Source: Ursus arctos
Taxonomy: Eukaryota > Chordata > Mammalia > Carnivora > Ursidae
Assembly (NCBI RefSeq): GCF_023065955.2
Contig: NW_026622875.1
Location: 9,402,501 to 9,466,500, forward strand
Length of the DNA stretch: 64,000 nt
Direction of reading: 5' to 3'
This document shows, piece after piece, positions 47,401 through 59,500 of the stretch. The notes beneath the pieces were generated by a model. That model made no database searches, was not told the DNA's origin, and saw only the letters and a list, made by a program, of their open reading frames with translations. Every line of letters starts with the position of its first letter. Within the stretch, counting starts at the first letter, position 1. The position numbers were made by a program, and so were the translations under genes.

Positions 47401-50400
47401 TGGATACCCTGGTTCCCTCTATCACCTGCATGGCTAAACTACCTCAATAAGAATAAGGCGGGGGGGGGGGCTGCTTTCCAAGGATAGAAACATCCAGCTT
47501 ATATTCAGTTCTCTATTACCTTCTGATTGGGGCAATGAAAGGAACACCCATCGGGGTAATAGCTAAGGTATGAAGGTCCTTACCACATTCCAATGAAAAT
47601 TCAGGAAACAGTAGGAGAGAGGAAGAGGGTATGGAGAGTAGTGGAGAGGGATAATTCAAAAAAAAAAAACAAAAACGGGTATAACACTAGGCATGACAGA
47701 AACTAACTACTCTTATCGTAAATAAGAAGATGACTCATATTTTGGAAATATATTTATTCCTGATGGGTCAATTATACAAGGAGAACTTCCCGTTAAGCCT
47801 TGCCCTGAGAGGCCTTAGGGCAGTGAGGAAAAAACTTTTATGATGCTTGTTTGGCTACATGCAGGCAACGACCTGAGGATGAAGGGGCAGCAAAAGACGG
47901 AAAAAAAGTATAACCCATCTCCCAGATACACCCAAAGACCTACCTTCAGAAATTATGCCAGACTATGTTATTTCTAAAACAGCTGATGATTATAGATGGC
48001 ACCATTAAGATGAAACTGGGTACTTGAAAATTCCTCTGTGCTTGCCAATTTGGGGAGTGAATGATCCTTTGCCCTGCCTACCTACTCCTAATCGGTATGA
48101 AGAAACAAAATATATTCAATTTGATGGGAATGCAGTCATAATCTACTAAGGATTATATTTAATTCTGAATTTCATTAGGTAACCATTACTAAGCTGAGCT
48201 TGTTTCCTTAATGTAAAATGGACTATAATCTTAACTTTTCTCAGCTGCTTGGATGACACGCTGTGAAGATACAGAGTAGTGCTGGACGGCACAAAGCAAA
48301 ACGTGGTTTGCAAAGGAAGAGGGGGTTCAAATTCTACACAATTTCTAAATTCCAAAAAAAATTAACTTTTTTTTTTTTTACTATATCATGTCAGGATGTG
48401 TTTTGGAGAGACCATTTTTTTCCAGTATTAAGGATTATAAAAAGAGCTTAGCAGACAAAGATCAGGAAAATATCAGGTTAAGAAAGTTTAACAATTTTTC
48501 ACATCAAAATTTCTCAGAGCTTTGGATATAATGTACACCATGACTTTCCAAGACAGAAGGACAAGTGAACAGCACTTTCCCAACCTCCATGACCATCTAA
48601 CCCTTTTGACAAGGATCAGCTCAGTGGAGCAGTGTTCCACAGAACATACATTAGAAATAGAAAACACCCTCACTCTATATTCTTCCTAGTTTCCTATTTG
48701 CTCAAATACAAAATCGCAAGAAACTTCTCCTAGAAGAGGAATTTTTTTCACATCAATGTAAATATTTGTAAGCCTTTTAGAGGTTGTCTATTCCAGCTCG
48801 AAGATAACATGACTCCAAATCTGTTACGGCCAGATCACTTACATATCCTCTTTCCAAAAGGCCAGTACGAATACCTCATCATCAGGACAGACAGTGAACC
48901 CTTCAAGTTCCACAGAAGTCAAATACTCCTTTGTTTTGGGTACAGATATCTGTTGCAACAGATGGAAGTTCTTCCCTTGCTGGCCTGGCAATACAGTTTT
49001 TTTGTCCTCTGGGACAGCCAGGATAAAAAGTAGACTTCAGCCATGAGTAATTTTACTGTTTACCTAATAATACTGAATCCCAAACAAAATTTTGTACCTG
49101 ATTAATACAAAAGATCTTGAAAATAAGAGGCAGCAATCTGAGATGGGTTTGGCATGAGAGAAACATGACACCGGAAACTAATCTGCTATAGATAGATTAC
49201 ATCTCAATTAAAAAAAAAAAAAAAAAAAAGGACGAAAAACTCATTAATGTTCTTAAAGAGTAACAACAGCTAAACTATCATGAAATGATTGTAGAATTTA
49301 AGTCTACTACTATTTTTATAGTGCTTCTACAAATGTTATAAAGGACCTGGTAGATACCAGTGGCAATGGCAAGGAGTCCTATACAAGTTCTTGAATCTTA
49401 CAAATGATAGAGGATTACAAGGTGTGGCAATATCTTGCATGGACCAAGACTGGTCACAGTCTTCTGAGCAGTGGGTGATAAACCCGCCTATAGATTACAT
49501 CTAACAGTTCATTTTACAACTCTTTACTAGACAGTCTAAGCTGCGGGCACGTATAATGGTTTCAGCAGTCTCACAGCTGGTCTTCTGACCAAATGCAATC
49601 AAAAAGCTGATTTTATGTTACACCAAAGACCACCTCTTCTGGGGAAGAGAACAGAAACTTCCTCGCAAGGCTATGGGAGCCAGCAACAAAGCGGGGGGGG
49701 GGAGGGGGGTAAAGCAGGATAAAACTCCTCACTAATGAACAGGTTGGCAGTGAACACCATGGCATCTCTGTGGAACAGAATCTGAAAACGTTTTAAACCA
49801 AGACCATTCGTAGCTTCCTTCTCCCATGGTGTGATGTTATAAAATTCTAAGTACTTCAATGAATTTCTGGTGTTTTCCATCTTAAGGGAGCTCACATTTG
49901 ATAGCCCCAGGTCCTGCAAAAGGGGCTGGAACAGCCCAGCTACACCTTATCTGATATGTTCACCCCTCACCCCCACCTTTGGAGGAGTAAGCTACTTACA
50001 CAAGCAAATTCAGATTCTCTGAAAGACATACATATTAAGTCACACTGGCAAATAATGGGTATTTTCTAACAGCTCTTAGAAACTGGCAATGGGATAGAAG
50101 CCTATTACTACCCCCAAATTCACCCACCTTCATACATCTTCATTGACAGGAGACATTAACAGCAAGTGAGTTTATACATAAAGAACAAGTGAGGCGAAGG
50201 CTAAAGCAGTGCCAGTCTGTCTGAGTGTAGGCAATGGTGCTTTGATCATACCCGTACAAACGCTTCAGTCCCTTTTAGTTATCCCCAACTCAGCTCGTAA
50301 GCAGATTTTTGCTGGCGAGAACTCAGATGTGACGCAGCCGCTCCAGTAACTCTTTTCACAGTACCGCATGTCAATACTGGGAATGGTTTCTAATCAATTT

Positions 50401-50434
50401 AAACTGAACACAATACTTTAATAGAACAAGTTTA
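44441..50434 (-). other. GMPS: GMPS 3' UTR, start certain, extent uncertain
   Basis: The 3' UTR must begin at 50434. About 7 kb downstream of the stop (43.3-50.4 kb) contains no recognisable SINE, L1 or LTR, while SINEs occur every few kb elsewhere, which would suit a long UTR. Minus-strand AATAAA hexamers stand at 47758-47753, 44794-44789, 44446-44441 and 43325-43320. The one at 44446-44441 is followed by a U-rich tract and then CUUGU. Poly-A runs on the + strand at 45078-45100 and 49209-49229 would be poly-U in the message. No splice-free EST evidence is available here, so a short UTR with unique intergenic sequence beyond it remains possible. Confidence 0.4.
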
Positions 50435-50536
50435 TTACTCCCACTCGGTAGTTCCTGGGGGCTTTGATGTTAAGTCATACATAATTCGAGAAATACCAGG
50501 AATCTTCTTAATCTCAGTGACCATCTTTAACACCAC
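50435..50536 (-). CDS. GMPS: GMPS terminal coding exon (probably exon 16) with stop codon
   Basis: Encodes 33 residues, [16 protein letters not shown] through [10 protein letters not shown], then TAA at 50437-50435. The acceptor is TTTTATAACAG just above 50536. The KPPxTxEWE tail is shared from bacterial GuaA to mammals and belongs to the XMP-binding region in known GMP synthetase structures (established for the family). An AATAAA hexamer (50436-50431) overlaps the stop codon. Its position makes it an unlikely main polyadenylation signal. Confidence 0.97.
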   Translation of the reverse strand: MVLKMVTEIKKIPGISRIMYDLTSKPPGTTEWE

Positions 50537-53500
50537 CTGTTATAAAACAAAGATCATAAATAGAAGAGCCAGGATCCAGCACATGTCCAACAGACCTAGA
50601 AGGCTTGCATTTACAATTAAAATGTGATCTATTTTTATTATTGTCTTCTATGTGTATGGTATGGTCTCTGATTAATTTTATGTAGTGAACCTAATTTCCT
50701 TCTATAGATTTAAGCGAATTAACTCAGTACTACTCAAAGTGTAGTCTGCAAACAGTTGCCAGTCTGAAATTATGTTTGTTACTTGTCCATAACAAGTGTT
50801 TAGAAATGTATAGCAATCTGAAATTGCTGTGACATCCAAGCATGTGATTTTATGTATTAAAAGCCAATGCTTCACATATAGTCTGTGGCTGAAATATATA
50901 AGTCTGAGGCCCGCACAGTGGCACAGAATGCACCGTACTAACAACCACTACCAAATGTACAAGAGGAGAATAAGGCCTGGTCACTTGAATGGACAGAGAT
51001 TTGGCAAATTTGAGACTAAGGGGAAACAAACTCTAAACCACAGTCCCAACCTAGCTATCCAGCTATAACCAGAGCCTTGCATTAGAGTATAGAGCAGAGG
51101 TCCACCTAATAAAGTCTCACTTTGATTTTCATTTGCTACTATGCAAATAGCTGCTCTGGAATACTCCAGGGGAGACAGAACGGGAGAGGGAGGTGGTGAT
51201 CAAAAATAGCTGGTAGTAGAGGCACCTGGGTGGCTCAGTCGGTTAAGCATCTGCCTTCAGCTCAGGTCATGACCCCAGGGTCCTGGGATGGAGCCCTATA
51301 TTGGGCTCCCTGTTCAGTGGGGAGTCTGCTTCTTCCTCTACCCCTTCCCCCATTCATGCTCTCTCTCACTCTTCTCTCTCTCAAATAAATAAATAAAATC
51401 TTTAAAAAAAAGAGTTGGTAGTAGGCAGAGCATTAAGCAATTCATGGGTATCTAAGCCACCATGGTATCAAATCTCATCCATTTTTCTAATAAACTCTTC
51501 TTCACTACTACCAGGGTTTTCTCCTTTACTTGGAAAATACTATTTATAAAGTAGAGGTTGGCAAGATTAGACAGAATTATAGATTAGAGGTGGTTACTTT
51601 CCACATAGTAATCAGACATCTGGAAGGATTATAATAAATTGAAGGTTTTTTCTAAAAAACTACAGTACATTATTTTTTTTTAATTTAAATTCAATTAGCC
51701 AAGTTATAGTACATCATTAGTTTCTGACATAATGTTCCATCATTCATTTGAGTATAACACCCAGTGCTTTATTTAATCAATTATGTGGAGATTAAAAAAA
51801 ATAATAAAAGCCTAGGGGTGCCTGGGTGGCTCAGCTGGTTGAGCATCTGACTCTCGATTTTGGCTCAGGTCAGGATCTCAGGGTCATAGGATGTAGCCCT
51901 GACTCGAGTCCCCCCACCCCCCGACACCCCTTTCAGGCTCTGTGCTCGGCGGGGAGTCTGCTTCTCTCCCCATCCTTCTGCCCCCCTGTGCACGCATGCA
52001 CACGTGCTATCTTTAAAAAAAAAAAAAAAGCCTATCTTACAAACAGAAAACCAACCCCAGAAATATCAGTTTTGTCATAGCCTATTCCATTCACCATATT
52101 ATAAAATGTATGAGATATTAAAAATGTACATGAGAAAAATATATAAGTTACCTCTACGGGGATTTCATTGCCAGGTGTTGCAGGTATACCAGTCATGAAA
52201 TCACTAGTAATAAAGGTTCGAATAACCACAGATCTCTGGCATGAAGGCTGCTTCTGAAGTGGGTCCCGATCAAAATGCAATGGTGTCAAAATCACTGGCA
52301 TCTGGCTAATTTTCCCAGCATATCCTAGAAAAAGGAAGTAAACATGCAGAACCAATTACCACACCATGGAAAAAGCACTCTAACCCAGTTCCATTAAATC
52401 CTCCTAGATAGTATCTCAAATCACATACATAAACGTACCAGTTAAGACTGTCATGATGCATTGTTTTCAACTACTGTCATATCTGTAAGTAAACTCAATT
52501 GCAAATACAAACAACAGAATTTGATGATTGCAGCGATGTTACAGTGAAGCGATATATTTAAGTCCACTCTTGTTACTCAAGGTAGTTATGGTCTATACTG
52601 CAAACACTGAATCAGCAAGCTGTCAACCACTGTCCCCACAGGAAATACAGAGATTCCTGCAAGCCATTTTCATTAGCCAATCAATACATAACCTTGTTTT
52701 ACGTATGCTTCTGTTTAAAGACACTTTATTATTTATTTTGGATTCGTTAGCATTGAACTCATAGCCAACAGCACTATAATTCACACACGAATAAAGCTTA
52801 TCTAACCCATGATTTTCTCCATAAGGCACATGACAGCCTTCCTGTGCTCAGAAACCCAGACAGCACCTCAGCACTATGCCTGGGGGACATTTCAAACAGT
52901 AAAATCAGAAACAAAAAACACACGAATGCAAAAAATACGGTACTAAATAGACTACAAAAAGGACACTTGTTTACAGTAAGAGTGAGCAAAAAGAGTATCG
53001 CCTTGTATAACCTCAGCTGGGAACAATGGGAGTCAGGCAACTCCGATTTTTTGCCTATATGTACATATCCACAAACGACCATGAAGGTGAAAAATTTTGT
53101 ATGGCAGGCAGTATCATAGAACAATCCATAGAAATGAATAATAAAAATAAAAACATCTAAAAATTCAAACTTGCATCCTCCTAACTAGAAATCGTAATGC
53201 CACATTTCCAAATTCTAGTTAGAGCATGTAGTAATAAACAAAATGAGCTTACCAGACTCCCTGAGAATGTTATGGGCCTCAAAGTCAGCTTGGCGTAAAG
53301 TACTGAGCACCCCTGTTGTTAAGAAAGTGGGAGTAACATCCGTAGGAGGTTCTTTAACTGGTGGGCCAAATATATAGACAACTCTAGAAGGGGAGGAGGT
53401 GAAAATTACAGAAAAATGACATTTTAGTAGAAGAAGCAAAAAACATAGAATATCATTCTTTCTATTTATTCTGAGGCCCTCTCTCACCCACTTCAAATCA

Positions 53501-56500
53501 CCACATGGGTAGAACAGGATATAAGATTATATAGGGGCGCTTGAGTGGCTCAGTCAGCTAAGCATCGGACTTTGGCTGAGGTTATGATCTCGGGGTCCTG
53601 GGATCGAGCTCTGCATCAGGCTCCATGCTAAATGGGGCGTCTGCTTGTCCCTCTACTTCTCCCTCTGCCCTTACCCCCACTCATACTCTGATTCTCTCTC
53701 AAATAAAATCTTAAAAAAAAGAGAAAAAAGATTACATACCTTTTTTTGAAAGGGAGAAAGAGACCATGCACACGTGGGGAGGGGAGGGACAGAGGGAGAG
53801 AATCGTAAGCAGGCTCCACACCCAGTGAAAAATTCGACACAGGGCTCAATCTCACAACCCTGAGATAATGACCTGAACCAAAATCAAGAATCAGATACTT
53901 AACTGACTGGGCCACCCAGGTGCCCCAGGATAAGAAGCTATGTTCTATGTCCTTCCTGAAAGTGTATTCTTTGGAATAACAGTATCTCAGAATGTACAAA
54001 GATATATGGGATTATCACAATCCTCTTTTCATATAAGGTACTGGATTGATGGGTATCCCCCAAACTTCATGTCCATCTAGAATCTATACATGAAAATAGG
54101 GTCTTTGCAGATGTAATCAAGTTAAGATAAGGTCATAATGGATTGGGGTAGGCATTAATTAATCTTTGAAGGTGTCCTTCTAAGAAGAGGAAAATTTGGA
54201 AACAGACAAAACAGAGAGAGGGCCGTGTAAAGATGGCAACAGATACTGGAGTTACACTGTCATAAGCCAAAGACTACCAGTAAACGCCAGAAACTAGGAA
54301 GAGTCAAAGAAGGATCTGACCCCCAGAGCCTTATGCCATAGACAGCATGGCCCTGCTAACACCCCGACTTCAGACTTCTAGCCTCTAGAACTGAGAGACA
54401 ATAAATTTGTTTTAAGGCTCCTGGTTTGTGAAAATTTGTTATAGTACCCCTAAAAAATAAATACACACAAGCCTGGGGAAACACTGAAGTTGAACAAAAA
54501 AATAGGTTGTTTTATGCCAGAACTTCAGAAACTATATGTTAATATGCACTAGAAACCTCCAAGATAAGGCTACGGGGCATTTCCCAAACTTATTTGACTA
54601 CTCAATTTTTTTTTTTCACTTTGGAAAACATTGATTTCAAAGAAAGATTCTCATTTCCCCATTACTAAAAATGTTACCAAAACAGAACTTGGTGTCCTAC
54701 TATTTGGTCCTAAAAGGAATAACTCACTACTTCTTTAAGTAAACATCTGTTTGAAAGATAGGAAGATACACTGCAGGTGTTAATAAAAGTAACTTTAATA
54801 AAAGAACACAGCTTGAGGAAATTCGGATCAGATAATTCCAACTCAAGAGGAATCCTACCACCGGTTGGGGGGATCTGTTCCACAACCTTTACCCAGAAAA
54901 CAAGAGGCAGTCAGGATATAGATATGAATGCATCCTAGCTTTCCTGACTTGGGACTCCAGCCAGCACACAACTGTCCCCTTTCCCCAGCCTTATTTGTCT
55001 TAACTAAAGAAAATACATCTCTCTTGGCAACTTCCATGGTGAAGTTTAATTATTTTTTTTCTTTTTTCTTAATGGAATAAAAACATACAGAAGAAAAGAG
55101 CATCAGATCAAAACCACACTACCACCAACTAATTCATTGCCTCCTCCCAAACATAATATATAGCAAGTTTTTGTCCCATGTATCAAATGCCACACTTCCA
55201 CTAAACAATACAGTCCCTAGAGTTCATAAATGATCCTTCAAGGAAAAAGCAACTAGGAAAAAGAATGCCATGAACTTGCTCTTTCTTATTTCTTACAAAC
55301 AAGAGTGTTCATAGAATGCACAGGAATAAGTAGTCTGTCACATTGCACAGAACAGTAAAACTGGAGCAGACACTCTCCATACAAAGATTCCACAATGCAA
55401 ATTAGGAAAAAATTAGGCAAAAATAGAAAAAAATGTTTTTGTTTAAATTCCAACTCCCAAAACAGACCCTGGCAAAGAAATCTAAAATTCACCAAGACTC
55501 TTAAAGGCTTGCTAGGTTCATATTTTTAAATCTATTTTTTTGTTTGTTGGTTGTTAGACTTCATTATTTTGCAGGGAGGAGGGATGTTTGGGAAAGGAGG
55601 GAGGAAAACAAAGGAGGGAGGAAAACAGACGAGGGAAAAAGAAAACCGGCAAAGAAACCAGCATATAAAAGGAAGAGAAAGTTTAAACAAGGATGAGGGA
55701 CCGGTGGCAAAAGAAAAACAGAGAGAGAGAGAGCAAACTGTAAGAATGTTGTGAAATGAAAAACAGAAGCAGTTGAGTCAAACTTAGGGAAAGGGAATGT
55801 TCTCTATGACCTAAGAAGTTTATTTAGACATTAAGCATTCTCTAGAAGATAGATTATGAACCATTACTTTAACCATGGCAATTATCTCCATTCGAAATAG
55901 GTAATTACAAATTAACCATTATTAATTAAAAATTCACTCTTTTCAGTGTACTGACAGTGCCTCTCTATCTGCAGGCCTTAGATTCAACACAGTAAAAAGC
56001 CTCTTAGTGGGCATGTTCCCACCAGTTAAAAACTGGCTTCCCTCTGACTCCTTGTCTCAAAGGACACACTATACACACCCTGCTGGGCGAACACCAATAG
56101 GTAGGTTCCTAATTCCTGCAACAAACCTGAGTTAACTGAAACCTCAAGTAATCTTTTTGGTTGTGAATTGCTTAATACTCTTAATACTCATGAAGAAAAT
56201 AAAAGACAGTAGACAATGGTGAAACTAGAACATCTAATTAGCAATCTGGTATGAGATTCTTTGAACTCTATATGGGACAGTGCAATGGAGCATTACACAT
56301 AGATAATAAATCAGCTGTTGATATATCCAACGTTAGAAATTACCATGCAAGTGAAAAAAAACTAGATCTGAAAAAAAAATAAATTCAAAATAAATTCTAC
56401 ATGTAGTTGTTTTAATGATATCTGTCATATGCCTATTTCTTTTCTTTGATCTCCCCTGGGATTACCAAATTAACCAAGTCTCTATTGTTAATCCTATAAC

Positions 56501-59500
56501 CCATACATATTCCTTCCAGTAGAAGAAATCCTGGAAGGAAAGATATTACCATAAAACCAACAGCTAGCATAAGCTCCTAATTTGGAAGACAGGTTTTAGA
56601 AGTGCCTTTAATATTTAATACTTAATTTTTTAAAATCCTTCCTATTTTTTGTTTAAACAAGAGCAAAAAGTCTTTTAATAAGCAGATGATTGCACTGTGA
56701 CAAAGGAATAAAACACAAGCTATTATTAAGTATCTGCTCAACTATTACCTACGTGCATACCTGTATCTATACTTTGAGTCTTTTGGTCTCTCAATAGTGG
56801 GAAGACCTTAAAAAACACATCCTTCCGTTTCACCTCACAACTTATCCCCTGCAGAACATACCTGTTAATGTTGTGACACATGCGAGGTATAAGTCTAGCC
56901 AGGAAAATAAGAGATTCCCAGTCAGGCTCATCTTTACTGGAGATTCCACACACGTAACTGTAGGAACGACAGTCACCCTGAAAATAAAAATACATAATTT
57001 TTAATGGTTTTCTAGAAGCCAAAAGATGGACTGGAAAATATGTCATGCATGGTAACACCATCAACAATTTTTTTGTTTTTTTTTTAAACAAAAACATGTT
57101 TGAATAAAAGTTATACAACTATTTCTCTAATGATATAAACCCTAAATTAAAATCCCATATTAAAATCTACCTAACTCAGTTCAGACATAAAGTGTCGTGG
57201 AAATTTTAAAAATTTATTCAACCCATGCCAAAGGCCCACTGAGATTTCATTCCAAGTAGCTGCCCAAATGTACACAGGCAGCACACCTAATTTGGCAGAC
57301 AAGATCTGCCCATGTTTTACCTCAACATAATAAAGGCTATATATGAAAAACCCACAGCTAGCATCATGCTCAATGCTGAAAAACTGACAGCTTTTCCTCT
57401 AAGAGCAGGAACAAGACAAGGATGTCCTCTCCTGCCACTTCTATTCAATGTAGTACTGGAAGCCCTGACTACAGCAATCAGAGAAGAAAAAAAAAATAAG
57501 AGGTATCAATAGTGGTAAAGAAGTTAAGCTGTCACTATTTGAAGACAACATGATGTTACACATGGGAAATCCTACAGACTCCACCAAAAACTACTAGCAG
57601 TAATAAATGAATTCAGTAAAATTGCAGGATACAAAATTAATACCCAGAAATCAGTAGCATTTCTATACACTGACAATGAAATAGCAGAAAGAGAAATTAA
57701 GAAAATAATACCATTCACAATTGTACAAGAAGAATTACATACCTAGGGACAAACTTAACCAAGAAGTGAAAGACCTGTAACTCTGAGAACTATAAAACGC
57801 TGGTGAAAGAAACTGAAGAGGACACAAACAAATGGAAAGATATTCCATGCTCATGGATTAGAAGAATTAAATTGCTAAAATCCCCATACTACCCAAACAA
57901 TCTACACATTCAATGCAATCCATATCAAAATACCAACATTTTTCACAGAACTAGAGTAATACTAAAATCTGTATGGAACCACAAAAGACCCTGGACAGCC
58001 AAAGCAATCTTGCGAAAGAACAAAACTAAGGTATTATTCCAGATTTCAAGATAAACTACAAGGACACAGTAATCAAAACAGTATAAAAATAAAACAAAAC
58101 AAAACCAGTATGCTACTGGCACAAAAACAGACACATATATCAGTGGAAAAGAATAGAGAGGCCAGAAGTAAACCCACACTTATATGATCAATTAATCTAT
58201 GACGAGGCAAGAATATACAATGGGGAAAAATAGTCCTTTCAATAAATGGTACTAGGAAAGCTGGATAGCTACATGTAAAAGAATAAAACTGGACCACTTT
58301 CTAACACCATTCACAAAAATAAACTCAAAACGAATTAAAGATCTAAATGTGAGACCTGAAACCACAAAAATCCTAGAAGAGAAAACAGGCAATTTCTTTG
58401 CTATCAGCCATAGTAAACATTTTTCTAGAAATGTCTGACGCAAAGGAAACAAAAGGGAAAATAAACTATTGGGACTACATTGAAATAAAAAGTTTTTGCA
58501 CAGTGAAGAAAACCACTGGCAAAACCAAAAGGCAACCTAGTGAATGGGAGAAGACATTTGCAAACGATATAGCCAATAAGGGGTTAATATCTAAAATATG
58601 TAAAGAACTCACACAACACCAAAAAAAACCCAAACAATCCATATCAATAGATATTTTTTCAAAGAAGACCTACAGATGGTCAAAAGACTCATGAAAAGAT
58701 GCTCAGCATCACTAATCATCAGGGAAATGCAAATCAAAAGCACAACGAGATATCCCCCATACCTGTTAGAATGGTTAGTATCAAAAAGACAAATGAGTGT
58801 TGGCAAGAACGTGGAGAAAAAAGAACCTGTGTGTACTCTTGGTGGGAATGTACAGCCACTGTGGAAAACAGTTTCTCAAAAAATTAGGGGCGCCTGGGTG
58901 GCACAGCGGTTAAGCGTCTGCCTTCGGCTCAGGGCGTGATCCCAGCGTTATGGGATCGAGCCCCACATCAGGCTCCTCCGCTATGAGCCTGCTTCTTCCT
59001 CTCCCACTCCCCCTGCTTGTGTTCCCTCTCTCGCTGGCTGTCTCTATCTCTGTCAAATAAATAAATAAAATCTTTAAAAAAAAATTAAAAATAGAAATGC
59101 CATATGATTCAATAATTTTGTAATTTTACTAATGGATATTTACCCAATGAAAATGAAAACATTAAGTTGAAAAGATACATGCACCTCTATATTTACTGCA
59201 GCATTATTTACAATAACCAAGATATGGAAGAAACTTAAGTGTCCATCAAGAGATGAATGGATAAGGAAGATGTGGTATGCACACACGTACACAGAGAGAA
59301 TATTATGCAGCCATAAAAAAGGATGAGGTTTTTTTGTTTTTTGGGTTTTTTTTTTTTTTTTTTTTTTTTGCCATTTGCAAAACATGGATAGACCTAGAGG
59401 ATATTATGCTAAGTGAAGTAAGTCTGGCTGAAAAAGACAAACACTATATGATTTCACTCATATATGAAACCTAAAAACCCAATAAACAGCTAAATCAGAC

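Noticed and set aside
57312..57512. Reverse-transcriptase-like open frame as a possible retron or functional gene
   Set aside because: It is part of a degenerate L1 with mutated catalytic motif, frameshifts and a 3' UTR.
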